Origin: Vibrio rotiferianus CAIM 577 = LMG 21460
GTDB taxonomy: Bacteria; Pseudomonadota; Gammaproteobacteria; Enterobacterales; Vibrionaceae
Length of the DNA: 64,000 nt
Assembly (NCBI RefSeq): GCF_002741985.1
Contig: NZ_APHW01000010.1
Span: 124,001 to 188,000 of the forward strand
Reading direction: 5' to 3'
Shown in pieces: positions 48,201 to 56,326 of this stretch (the first letter of the stretch is position 1; each line of letters begins with the position of its first letter). The position numbers were made by a program, and so were the translations under genes. The notes below the pieces were generated by a model. That model searched no databases. It saw only the letters and a list, made by a program, of their open reading frames with translations, and was not told the DNA's origin.

Positions 48201-49453
48201 TTGTGTCTCTTCCACATAGAGTTGGTACCGACAAGGTTAAACGAATTTTCGGCGTAACTTCAATTGATAGGCTAGAAATAAAACAGAGTTTGAAAAGTCA
48301 TTTATTAGCTGACACAGCTGATGATATTGATGCCTACTTTCAGCTTGTTAAGCCTCATTTCAAGTTATTGAGAGCAACTCAATCAAGTCAAAAACAACAC
48401 CTGGGCTTGCTTGAAAAGCTACGAATTGTCATATGTTCAGAGATTAGTGCAGAAATGATTTATGAAGGTACGCAGTTTTCATACGATTTACCCATGTGGG
48501 GTTGGCTGATAGAGAATGAGACTTTGTACATTAGAACTGGTTCACAAATGTTGGAGTGTGATTCAGACTTATTAGCGGATACCATCGGTTCAGTTATGGC
48601 TTCAGTATTCCGCGTTGCGGACGGAGGAGAATTTGCAAGATTGTTCCGTTGTAAACCCAAAGACCGTAATATTCTCTTAAGAAGAATGCGAGGAGATAAG
48701 GCAGAAGAAGTTGATATGGATATTCTTGAGGCTTTAGCAGAAGATACTTTTGGGGTACTACCTGACATTGGCATTATTCAAGAGCCAACTGCAGCGACCG
48801 TGCCATCAAGTAGAGACTATGTACCACAGAAGCCAACAGAACCGGCATCAAAACAAGTATCCCCTGCAGACGGTCCACTCAAAGATAAACCATTGGAGAT
48901 AACGCAAGTAGCGTCCCCACAGCCTAAAAGTACTAAAAAACAGAAACTAAGAGTCCAGGTTAAGACGAGTGGATCAACTAGCTCAACAAGCTACGTAAAT
49001 GGATATCAAATTACAGATGGCAATTTTGCCGAGAGTAAAGTGATGGAAATAGAGAGCAATTTTGAACCCCCACGGTACCCACTTAGAGTTGGGCAGATAG
49101 TTGGTAGTGAAAGCTTTGGATGCGACATTCTTAGTTTTGACACTGAAGAAAAAAGAGATAAATTTCAGAACAATATAGATAGAAATTGGGATCAAGTTGC
49201 TCGCTTTATAGAAGTGAAAGGTCGGAAGCATAATACTGCTGAAATTGAACTTAGGGGTAACGAAAAGGCTGCAGCTAAGAGATACAAAGATAAGTATTTC
49301 TTGTATCGCTTACATAAAGTTTCGGATGAAAACTATCTTCTTAGTATTCTCCAAAATCCATTGGCTGATAGTGCGGCTATTGAGCAATCCGTTTATGTGA
49401 ATCTAGACAAGTCAGAGACAAAAGAGGTTTTTGAGGTTACTGGTGGGAAGTAA
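45260..49453 (+). CDS. GHKL ATPase (sacsin-N-like) with C-terminal DUF3883
   Basis: 1397-aa protein. The N-terminal HSP90/sacsin-like ATP-binding domain has its N-box LELLQNAADQA (Asn60, Asp63), an ANTG motif (86-89) in place of DNG, and IGCKGLGFRS (116-125). A long middle region of unknown fold follows. A P/K/S-rich linker (around residues 1175-1235) precedes a C-terminal DUF3883 domain (CDILSFDTEEKRDKF; RFIEVKGRKHNTAEIELRGN, around residues 1287-1380). The EVK within it recalls a nuclease-like ribbon. The gene is clearly A/T-rich, has its own start region with GAGGT, and lies behind a terminator. It may be an accessory effector or an independent defence gene. Confidence 0.82.
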   Translation: MDNSWIPESSEEWFKWLKNEESKTRNSYFAKPVNLIHDYGSERATKIDYEGREVLELLQNAADQAKDNNESGRVVIELTHSGMVIANTGNAFSVGGIQSLQNAHLSPKRLGERKFIGCKGLGFRSILNWTSSPIIFSGPLALAYSRKVTEEKLNALISDNEELAELVAKETKKSDLPVLPVLPFPGYSIDNDIHEFIDERNYELADKCLDWKRKGYTTAIAIPFNNSDIYDRALQQLSSLRPETLLFVDSLDELLFILPNEQERVWSKDGDDTAKMVLDNGSPIGIWQVFKTGGDVPEEYLNSDQNDKYSYELIVAVPEVEKASEIKSSPLFSYFPTEIIIPLPIVCSATLELTQDRNNITKHESNRFVLECLAEFIAEVAEQRARQHSTGVKAGFRNVMPIGEFPLSLINHGFPDVLLDTVKHRQIIPTLSGTVIKPNEAYTINGASNGWFPTSGFEDLTPANTDEHLWFKKVGVKEMSAELLKERICSLADLTLDDRVKFIVGLKDNSISAKAFTSSLFLGSNGKPIPDSSSVYISPKDALPEELPSWLTLRFLDIEMQKLLTRGLKVKDARELQVALKDFGLHEYSFAGLLQHLIAQSNRRKKKDPDNATKIERELFNLIYLLYKKERVAGQLPAFPVKANFELPNQNGSSTRATEMYMGNGYLDHGYVMQSLYGDICPEQLLLPPEQFSICDDISEFCSFLAWIGVCKWPREVTAKESNKNFLESIIAAFDYPVKFEDYIFSDDHELKNARVSVKSYVSVDRLAEILVPDKYPAIIAWLSKDERFYNWIRPSSEHLTISSIRSGDRNYRTYYGTLPCYIIWKIANTAWLKDKDNKPLMPRECVIGERAIESIFPRPAKFTTQLYKAYSLSERELTDAWRTAGVITSLVDLNINDIYERLIEFPTNRPSGQHSQSLYRWVLDAVEVASGDPGISKERFLSSGRMWGTKGEVSGYYTVEDLHHADSDGLPKELLDRLAIVSLPHRVGTDKVKRIFGVTSIDRLEIKQSLKSHLLADTADDIDAYFQLVKPHFKLLRATQSSQKQHLGLLEKLRIVICSEISAEMIYEGTQFSYDLPMWGWLIENETLYIRTGSQMLECDSDLLADTIGSVMASVFRVADGGEFARLFRCKPKDRNILLRRMRGDKAEEVDMDILEALAEDTFGVLPDIGIIQEPTAATVPSSRDYVPQKPTEPASKQVSPADGPLKDKPLEITQVASPQPKSTKKQKLRVQVKTSGSTSSTSYVNGYQITDGNFAESKVMEIESNFEPPRYPLRVGQIVGSESFGCDILSFDTEEKRDKFQNNIDRNWDQVARFIEVKGRKHNTAEIELRGNEKAAAKRYKDKYFLYRLHKVSDENYLLSILQNPLADSAAIEQSVYVNLDKSETKEVFEVTGGK

Positions 49454-49626
49454 TCCGGACTGTTACGTTCAGCATAGTTCTTTATGTGGGTTTAAAGTGG
49501 CATCAGAGATGACATGCTTCAATTTGTGTTTGTGATGATTGTCACAAAAATAACATGTATGACAGAGTGTATATTCCCGAAAGTCGACTTGCCATAAGTT
49601 GTTAAATTTCAATGAGATAAATTAGT

Positions 49627-49659
49627 AGTTCGACTTCCTCACTCCCACCACATTCTAAA
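49627..49659 (+). repeat. right attachment-site repeat (attR), degenerate tRNA-Ser 3' end
   Basis: Imperfect copy of 25550-25583: AGTTCGA, CTCACTC and CCACATTCTAAA are shared, with four mismatches and one gap. It marks the right edge of the ~24-kb island. Confidence 0.65.
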
Positions 49660-49690
49660 GCCTCAGCAGAAATGCTGGGGCTTTTTCGTT
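49657..49690 (+). terminator. terminator at the right edge of the island
   Basis: Stem AAAGCC.CAGCA / TGCTG.GGCTTT with a four-base loop and a T-run. It is probably the original terminator of the tRNA-Ser gene before the island inserted. Confidence 0.7.
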
Positions 49691-50407
49691 TTAGGTCAGT
49701 TTTGAACCCTGTTGAGTCGTGAATCAAAGCAGTATCTATGCTTTAGGGGTTTGTTTTCGCAGATGTCGATAGATCTATTCGCTAGCAAAGAAGAGCAAAC
49801 TAACCGATAACCATCAACAGTAGTCAAATGTTATTACTTGGCAATTATTCAGCACATCGCCTCTCTCCGAAAAGGGCACCATTCTGATTTATCGCGGCTG
49901 TAAGTTACTAGTGTGATTCGTTCATTTAATCTGAGTCTAATGAGACCATACTGAAGTGAGCAAAACTTCAATAAAAAGGAAATGTCCTTTCTATTAATAT
50001 CTTTTCTTTTTCTCTCTCTTTTTAATATCTCCTTTTATAGTCAATTTATAACTTAATATAGTGGGTTACTATATTAATATTATTGATGAGAATAATTCTT
50101 ATGCCTGTTTTTCTAGTCTTGTTTATTAGTTGCTAGTTTGCACTTAATTGTTTCCAAAACAGGTCTAATTAAACTATCTATCACTACTGGTTTCTTTTTA
50201 AGTTGTTGATATTAAATTGATATTAATAAGCTTAATTTAAGCTAACTAGTAGCGTGTCACAGATTTTCTTCTACGCAAAACTTGGCTTATTTAAATATCA
50301 ATAGCCAACTCGAATCCTCTCTCTAAAATAACCACAACAATTATAAGCTTTACCCTAAGCGACAAAAATCAAAATAACGATTCCAATAACGAAAACATGG
50401 AGGCCCA
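49691..50407. other. long non-coding A/T-rich region upstream of lldP
   Basis: About 720 bp with no supported gene on either strand. Besides A/T-rich stretches it holds a small AAAGGA/TCCTTT hairpin (49975-49990) and the tandem repeat at 50206-50226. It probably contains the lldP promoter and regulatory sites. Confidence 0.6.
50206..50226. promoter_or_regulatory. tandem TTGATATTAA repeat with 11-bp period upstream of lldP
   Basis: Two perfect 10-bp copies of TTGATATTAA are separated by one base, placing them one DNA turn apart, ~180 bp before lldP. ArcA sites are direct repeats with an 11-bp period and lactate genes are ArcA-controlled in enterics, so an ArcA-like site is possible. The sequence match to the ArcA consensus is only partial. 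Confidence 0.35.
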
Positions 50408-51991
50408 ATGGCCAACTTATTGATATCTATTGCCCCTATTATTTTACTCATATGGATGATGACCAAAAATAAGGCCATCCCTTCAAATATTGCATTGCCG
50501 CTAACTGCACTTTTAGTCGGTGTCATTCAACTGTTTTACTTTAACGCGCACATCACGCCACTTGTGGCCAGCGCTATTGCAGGCGCGCTATCTGCCATCA
50601 CACCAATTTCGATTATCGCCGGAGCCATACTTTTAAATCGAACCATCTCTTTATCCGGTGCGGAAGCGGTCATCAAACGTTGGCTAGAAGGCGTCAGCCG
50701 TAATCAAATTGCGCAGCTTATGATCATTGGTTGGGCGTTTGCCTTTATGATTGAAGGTGCATCAGGGTTTGGTACACCGGCGGCAATTGCTGCTCCAATC
50801 TTGGTTGGACTTGGTTTTCCGGCGCTTCGTGTGGCTATGTTGGCGCTTATTATGAATTCTGTGCCTGTCTCTTTTGGTGCGGTGGGTACGCCAACTTGGT
50901 TCGGCTTTAGTGGTCTTGGGCTAAGTGAACACGATCTACTGGAAATTGGTCGCACTTCTGCATTGCTGCATACGGTCGCTGCTGTTTTTATTCCGGTAAT
51001 TGCGCTGAGCTTTGTCGTAAGCTGGAAGTCCATCCTACGTAATATCATCTTTATTCAACTCAGTGTTTTTTCCTGCACTTTGCCATACCTTGCTTTCGCG
51101 CAGTGGAACTACGAGTTTCCAGCGCTGATTGGTGGGGCGATTGGTCTCACCATTTCTATTGTATTGGCGCGGTTAAATATCGGGATGGAGCCAAGACAGC
51201 CAGAGGAAAATGAACAACAAGCGCAGATTCCAAGGGCCGAAATTCTCAAGGCAATGAGTCCAACGTTACTGCTTATCGCCATTCTCATTATTACTCGTAT
51301 CCAGCAGTTAGGGATAAAGCAGCTCTTAACCGACTCGACTCAGCTATTCACCGTTCAACTTGGTCACTTTGCGGAGTTTAGCGTCTCAAACGCCTTAATC
51401 TTAAAGCTGAGCCAGATACTGGGAACTGATACGTCGTGGGCATACAAAACCTTGTATGTGCCTGCTTTAATCCCTTTCTTATTGGTGGTGCTCGTCAGTG
51501 CACTCGTCTTCAAAATGAGTAAACAGCAGCTAGGCCAAGTGTTTACTGAAACGGGGCAGCGAATCAAAACACCTTTCATTGCACTGGTGGGTGCTCTGAT
51601 CATGGTGAAGTTTATGATGATGGGAGATGCAAACTCTCCAATCATGACAACTGGCCGAGCGCTGTCTGATCTGTTGGGCACCAGTTGGCAGTTCTTTGCT
51701 TCATACCTTGGCGCGTTGGGCGCGTTCTTCTCTGGCTCGGCGACCGTTTCTAATCTCACCTTTGGTGGCATTCAACAAACCATTGCGCAGACAGTTGGCT
51801 TGCCACAAAACCTTATTTTAGCACTGCAATCTGTCGGCGGTTCGATGGGCAACATGGTCTGTATTAATAACATCATTGCTGTTTCAACCATTTTGGGAAT
51901 CGCTAATAAAGAGGGTTACATCATCAAACGAACGGTGATCCCTATGGTTCTGTATGGGGTGATTGTCGCCTTAGTGAGCAGCGTTATTTAA
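50408..51991 (+). CDS. lldP: L-lactate permease
   Basis: LctP-family lactate/proton symporter, 527 aa with about twelve or more membrane helices. The family block MIEGASGFGTPAAIAAPILVG (around residue 114; cited MIEGASGFGTPAAI) and SVPVSFGAVGTPTWFG are present, as is GALGAFFSGSATVSNLTFGG late in the protein. It has a ribosome site (GGAGG) before the ATG and heads the lactate utilisation cluster. Confidence 0.95.
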   Translation: MANLLISIAPIILLIWMMTKNKAIPSNIALPLTALLVGVIQLFYFNAHITPLVASAIAGALSAITPISIIAGAILLNRTISLSGAEAVIKRWLEGVSRNQIAQLMIIGWAFAFMIEGASGFGTPAAIAAPILVGLGFPALRVAMLALIMNSVPVSFGAVGTPTWFGFSGLGLSEHDLLEIGRTSALLHTVAAVFIPVIALSFVVSWKSILRNIIFIQLSVFSCTLPYLAFAQWNYEFPALIGGAIGLTISIVLARLNIGMEPRQPEENEQQAQIPRAEILKAMSPTLLLIAILIITRIQQLGIKQLLTDSTQLFTVQLGHFAEFSVSNALILKLSQILGTDTSWAYKTLYVPALIPFLLVVLVSALVFKMSKQQLGQVFTETGQRIKTPFIALVGALIMVKFMMMGDANSPIMTTGRALSDLLGTSWQFFASYLGALGAFFSGSATVSNLTFGGIQQTIAQTVGLPQNLILALQSVGGSMGNMVCINNIIAVSTILGIANKEGYIIKRTVIPMVLYGVIVALVSSVI

Positions 51992-52000
51992 ACCAATTAT

Positions 52001-52051
52001 GCCTACCTGCACTGTAGTAAGGGCTTTGGGAACAGAGTCATGCAGGTGGGC
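52001..52051 (+). repeat. imperfect inverted repeat between lldP and lutA
   Basis: GCCTACCTGCA (52001-52011) pairs with TGCAGGTGGGC (52041-52051) with one mismatch around a 29-base loop. It could weaken read-through or stabilise mRNA between the permease and the oxidase genes. There is no T-run, so it is not a classic terminator. Confidence 0.4.
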
Positions 52052-52122
52052 AAACTATAAAAAATCACTGGATTTAGGGCGTATGCCGAGTAATCAAAGT
52101 CAGTGAACACTGGAGCATAAAA

Positions 52123-52842
52123 ATGAAGGTTAACTTTTTTGTCACTTGTTTATGTGACTCTGTGAAATCGGAAGTCGCCAAAAAGACGGTGCTACTTCTA
52201 GAGCAGTTAGGCTGCGAGGTTCTATTCCCAACTCAGCAAGGTTGTTGCGGTCAGCCGTCATTAAACAGCGGCTATATTGAGCAAAGCAAACCAGCCATGA
52301 AAAAGTTGATTGAGAGCTTTGAAGGTAATGACTTCCCAATCGTGACGCCTGCAGGTTCTTGCGCAGCTTCTATCAAAAAATACCCAGAATACTTAGCCGC
52401 TGAACCTGAGTGGGCTGAAAGAGCACAAAAGGTTGCGGATCGCTTATTCGAGCTGACTCAGTTCATCGTTAACAAGTTAGATAAAGTGGATGTTGGCGCT
52501 CGTCTTAACGGCCGTGCGGTTTACCACCCATCCTGCAGCTTGATTCGTAAATTGGGTGTGCGTGAAGAGCCGCTCAAGCTTCTAGAAAATGTTGAAGGGT
52601 TGGAGATGCTGCCAATCAAAAACCAAGAAACGTGCTGCGGTTTTGGTGGGACGTTCTCGGTCAAAATGTCAGAAATTTCCGGCGAAATGGTGAAAGAAAA
52701 AGTCCGCCATATCAGTGATGTCAGTCCAGACTATTTGATCGGTGCTGATATTAGCTGTTTGATCAACATTGGTGGTCGTATTAGCCGTGAAGGCAAGCCT
52801 GTTAAAGTGATGCATATCATTGATGTGCTGTTGAGTCGTTAA
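52123..52842 (+). CDS. lutA: L-lactate utilisation complex protein LutA/LldE
   Basis: 239-aa Fe-S subunit of the LutABC (LldEFG) lactate dehydrogenase. It has two cysteine-rich CCG domains: GCCGQPSLNSG (around residues 40-50) plus GSCAAS, and CCGFGG (around residue 170) with CLINIGGR. ATG start; followed by lutB after 10 bp with a GGAG ribosome site. Confidence 0.93.
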   Translation: MKVNFFVTCLCDSVKSEVAKKTVLLLEQLGCEVLFPTQQGCCGQPSLNSGYIEQSKPAMKKLIESFEGNDFPIVTPAGSCAASIKKYPEYLAAEPEWAERAQKVADRLFELTQFIVNKLDKVDVGARLNGRAVYHPSCSLIRKLGVREEPLKLLENVEGLEMLPIKNQETCCGFGGTFSVKMSEISGEMVKEKVRHISDVSPDYLIGADISCLINIGGRISREGKPVKVMHIIDVLLSR

Positions 52843-52852
52843 GGAGAAGAGT

Positions 52853-54268
52853 ATGTCGATGAAAACCAGCGATGTGAACTTCAAGCAGCGCATCAAAGTA
52901 AAAATGCAAGATGAGTTTATGCGTCACTCGGTGGCGAATGCTCAGGAGCGTATGTTCAACAATCGCCAACTTGCGGCGGATAAGCTCGGCCACTGGGAAG
53001 AGTGGCGTGATATGGGCATGGACATTCGTAATCATGTATTAGAGAACCTAGATTACTACCTGCATCAACTGAGTGAGAACGTGGTAAAAAACGGAGGCAG
53101 TGTGTTTTTTGCTTCGACTGCAGAAGAGGCAACGGATTACATCGAAACCATCATTCAGCAGAAGGAGGCCAAAAAAGTCGTCAAGTCCAAATCTATGGTG
53201 ACGGAAGAGATTGGTCTAAACAAAGTGATTGAGCGCAATGGCTGCGAAGTGGTTGAAACCGATTTGGGTGAATACATTTTGCAAGTGGATGACTGTGACG
53301 CGCCTTCGCATATCGTTGTGCCTGCTCTACACAAAAATCGTACGCAAATTAAAGCGATTTTTAAAGACAAGCTCAACTATCAAGGCTCGGAAGATCCAGA
53401 AGAGATGACGCGCTTTGTACGTGATTATATTCGCCATGATTTTTTAGAGGCGGATATTGGCATTACCGGTTGTAACTTTGCTGTCGCGGAGTCGGGCACG
53501 GTTACTCTAGTCACCAATGAAGGTAATGCCCGTTTGGCGACGAGTTTGCCAAAAACGCATATTGCCGTGATGGGGATGGAGCGTATTGTTCCAACTTTTG
53601 AAGAACTGGATATTGTGATCAGTTTGCTTTGTCGCAGTGCGGTCGGTTTACCATTAACCGGATATGTCACCGCCTTAACTGGCCCACGTGAAGCAGAGCA
53701 TTGTGACGGCCCTGAAGAGTTCCATCTAGTGATTGTCGACAATGGCCGATCAGATATTTTGGGCTCTGAGTTTAAAGACATCTTGCGCTGTGTTCGCTGC
53801 GCGGCTTGTGTGAATACGTGCCCGGCTTACCGTCACATTGGTGGCCAATCGTACGGCTCTATCTATTCGGGCCCAATTGGCGCGGTCCTTTCCCCACTTC
53901 TTGGCGGATACGATGATTTTAAAGATCTGCCATACGCATGCAGCCTATGTAAATCTTGTCATGACGTTTGCCCAGTTAAGATCCCGCTTTCTGATCTACT
54001 TATGAAGCATCGTGAAAAAATGGCCAGTGACAAGATCACGCCTTTTAGTGAACGGGCTATCGTTTCTGGTTTCAACCTAATTAACGCTAAACCGCTTCTA
54101 TGGGATATGAGCATCAAAGTGGGTGCAACAGTCGCTAGCGGTTTGATCCGAAATGGAAAAATGCCACTCAGTGTCGGCGCAATTAAGCAGTGGAATGAAT
54201 CAAGAGATCTTCCAACTCCAGATGGCCAGTCATTACGTAGCTGGTTTGCCAATCGAAAACAGAAATAA
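52853..54268 (+). CDS. lutB: L-lactate utilisation iron-sulfur protein LutB/LldF
   Basis: 471-aa subunit with an N-terminal LUD domain (GCNFAVAESGTVTLVTNEGN, around residue 206) and two [4Fe-4S] ferredoxin motifs, CVRCAACVNTCP (around residue 313) and CSLCKSCHDVCP (around residue 364). Electron-transfer part of the LutABC complex. Confidence 0.95.
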   Translation: MSMKTSDVNFKQRIKVKMQDEFMRHSVANAQERMFNNRQLAADKLGHWEEWRDMGMDIRNHVLENLDYYLHQLSENVVKNGGSVFFASTAEEATDYIETIIQQKEAKKVVKSKSMVTEEIGLNKVIERNGCEVVETDLGEYILQVDDCDAPSHIVVPALHKNRTQIKAIFKDKLNYQGSEDPEEMTRFVRDYIRHDFLEADIGITGCNFAVAESGTVTLVTNEGNARLATSLPKTHIAVMGMERIVPTFEELDIVISLLCRSAVGLPLTGYVTALTGPREAEHCDGPEEFHLVIVDNGRSDILGSEFKDILRCVRCAACVNTCPAYRHIGGQSYGSIYSGPIGAVLSPLLGGYDDFKDLPYACSLCKSCHDVCPVKIPLSDLLMKHREKMASDKITPFSERAIVSGFNLINAKPLLWDMSIKVGATVASGLIRNGKMPLSVGAIKQWNESRDLPTPDGQSLRSWFANRKQK

Positions 54269-54276
54269 GGATCTCA

Positions 54277-55035
54277 ATGATGTCTACGTTAAAAGATAAC
54301 AGCCAGGCAGCGGTTCATAATCGCGGTCAGTTTCTGCTTAATATCGCCAATAAACTTGGTAGAAGCGCTCCGTTAACGCAAGTTACAAGGCCTTTACTTC
54401 GTCACTCTTGCCACCAAGAGGTGATGAAAGGGTTGAGTACCGAACAGTTAAAGCAAGTATTGCAAGAGTATGCGCGCACCTCGTTAGGGGCTGAAGTGAT
54501 TGAGACGACAAAGAGCCAGCTTCAAGCGGTGTTGGGTGAAATCTGTCAACGTGCTTACACCGCCGAACAAGATACCAAGAGAGTCGATACGATTTTCTCA
54601 GCATCTCCCGCTTTATTGGAACTTGTCACACCATCGGAGCTCGCGAATGCACAGCATCAAGTGCATGTTTGGGATAACGCCTTAGGGTATGAAGCGAATA
54701 TCACCATTGCGGAGCGCGCTAAGATTGGTGTCGTAATGGCGGAACAAGCACTCGCTGAGTCAGGAACTGTGGTGCTTTATAGCGATCCGAAACAAGGTCG
54801 ATCAATTAGCTTATTGCCAGAAAGTTCTGTCTTTGTGATTGTCAAAAGTACGTTGTTACCTCGCTTAACTCAGGCGACGATGGCACTGCACAATAAAGCT
54901 CAAAGGGGTGAACGTATTCCTTCATGCGTTAACTTTATCTCAGGGCCAAGCTCTACTGCTGATATTGAGCTGATCAAAGTGGTGGGTGTGCATGGCCCTG
55001 TCTCGGCGACTTACATTATCGTTGACGATATGTAA
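54277..55035 (+). CDS. lutC: L-lactate utilisation protein LutC/LldG (LUD domain)
   Basis: 252-aa LUD-domain protein, third subunit of the LutABC complex. The conserved block ERAKIGVVMAEQALAESGTV (around residue 146) and the late GPSSTADIELIKVVGVHGP (around residue 229) are characteristic. It follows lutB after 8 bp. Confidence 0.93.
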   Translation: MMSTLKDNSQAAVHNRGQFLLNIANKLGRSAPLTQVTRPLLRHSCHQEVMKGLSTEQLKQVLQEYARTSLGAEVIETTKSQLQAVLGEICQRAYTAEQDTKRVDTIFSASPALLELVTPSELANAQHQVHVWDNALGYEANITIAERAKIGVVMAEQALAESGTVVLYSDPKQGRSISLLPESSVFVIVKSTLLPRLTQATMALHNKAQRGERIPSCVNFISGPSSTADIELIKVVGVHGPVSATYIIVDDM

Positions 55036-55070
55036 TTAGAATTCAATTTGCTCTATGGGAACAGGGCATC

Positions 55071-55101
55071 AAGGCACATCTCATGTGGGTGTGCCTTTCT
55101 T
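55071..55101 (+). terminator. probable terminator after lutC
   Basis: Stem AAGGCACA / TGTGCCTT with an eleven-base loop, then TCTTCT. It separates the lut genes from the LysR regulator gene. Confidence 0.55.
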
Positions 55102-55174
55102 CTATTAATGGCTCGTCTCTTATTGGGTGAACCGTTATAATCCTTTCATACTCTTGCTCTTTAGAGGATCTCCT

Positions 55175-56077
55175 ATGCCGCAAGTTGATGATCTTATTCT
55201 GTTTACGCAAGTCGTTGAGCACGGCTCTTTCAGTAAAGCTGCGGAGCATAACAACTCCACTAAATCGATGATCAGCAAAAGAGTGAGCAAGCTTGAAAGT
55301 GATCTTGGTACGCAACTGCTTTATCGCACCACTCGTAAACTGACGTTAACAGAGGCAGGAGAGGTGCTTTATCATCGCTCTAAAGATATCTACTCCACAG
55401 CCAATGCCGCGTTTAAGTCGATAACGGGTTACAACGAATCTTTAGCGGGTCATATTCGAATGTCGGTGCCAACTATTTCTGGAGAGTTGCTACTGGCTGA
55501 GTCTATCTCCGAGTTTTGCAATAATAATCCTGGCCTAACCGTTGATATGTCGATGGATAACCACTTCGTTGACTTGATTGAAGATAACTATGATTTAGTG
55601 ATTCGTACTGGCTATTTAGAGGATTCAAGTCTCATCGCGCGTTTCATATTTAACTCTCGCTGGATGATTTGTGCCTCTCCAAAGTACCTTGAAAAACACG
55701 GTGAGCCGAAAACGCCAAAAGCCCTTCAAAGGCATAATTGCTTGGGCTATACCCATGAAACAGGCGGCACCTTTAACTGGCAATTTAAATGCAACAGTGA
55801 CAATTATACTTTGAAAGTGTCGGGAAATTTCTCTTCTGACAATGCCGCAGCACTGCGTAAAAGTGCGATAGCTGGCAATGGTCTCGCTTACTTACCGACA
55901 TGTTTGGTCTATCAAGATCTTCAACAAGGAAAACTGGTTGAGGTGCTTTCAGAGCACACCAGTAAAGTGGTCGGCATTTATGCGGTTTATCCATACACTC
56001 GCAATCCAGCGAAACGAATCCAAGCATTGATTGAGCACATCAGAGAAAGCTATTTGTCGATTCAAGAGTGTTTTTAA
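55175..56077 (+). CDS. LysR-family transcriptional regulator
   Basis: 300-aa LysR-type regulator. The N-terminal winged helix-turn-helix reads FTQVVEHGSFSKAAEHNN then STKSMISKRVSKLESDLGT, and a substrate-binding domain follows. The ATG at 55175 follows AGAGGATC and gives the standard N-terminus MPQVDDLILF. It is in the same orientation as lldP-lutABC, so it may regulate them, but that is only positional evidence; AaeR/YafC-like regulators of other pathways look similar. Confidence 0.85.
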   Translation: MPQVDDLILFTQVVEHGSFSKAAEHNNSTKSMISKRVSKLESDLGTQLLYRTTRKLTLTEAGEVLYHRSKDIYSTANAAFKSITGYNESLAGHIRMSVPTISGELLLAESISEFCNNNPGLTVDMSMDNHFVDLIEDNYDLVIRTGYLEDSSLIARFIFNSRWMICASPKYLEKHGEPKTPKALQRHNCLGYTHETGGTFNWQFKCNSDNYTLKVSGNFSSDNAAALRKSAIAGNGLAYLPTCLVYQDLQQGKLVEVLSEHTSKVVGIYAVYPYTRNPAKRIQALIEHIRESYLSIQECF

Positions 56078-56275
56078 ACGGGCGAATTCGTTTGGCTGCT
56101 ATGCCTGTCAGATAGAGCACATTCAGCTCTTAATGTGGCCTGCAATGAGGATGAATTAAAAGAGGTAGCTTTACAAATGTCTGTTTATGCCGGATTTCCT
56201 GCAGCATTAAATGGTATGTTCGCTTTTAAAGAAGTTCTTGAAGAAAAGAGCGAGCGTATAAATTTACTCGATTAG
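56078..56275 (+). pseudogene. C-terminal fragment of a carboxymuconolactone decarboxylase (CMD) family gene
   Basis: Directly behind the LysR stop, an open frame without a usable early start encodes AHSALNVACNEDELKEVALQ followed by MSVYAGFPAALNGMFAFKEVL. This is the conserved C-terminal half of CMD/AhpD-like proteins. The N-terminal half with the redox Cys motif is missing. The fragment is probably left from a deletion that fused its end to the LysR gene. Confidence 0.65.
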
Positions 56276-56326
56276 ACAAGCAATACCCATTACCATAGTG
56301 CTAAATTCATTAGCTAGTAATTACTT

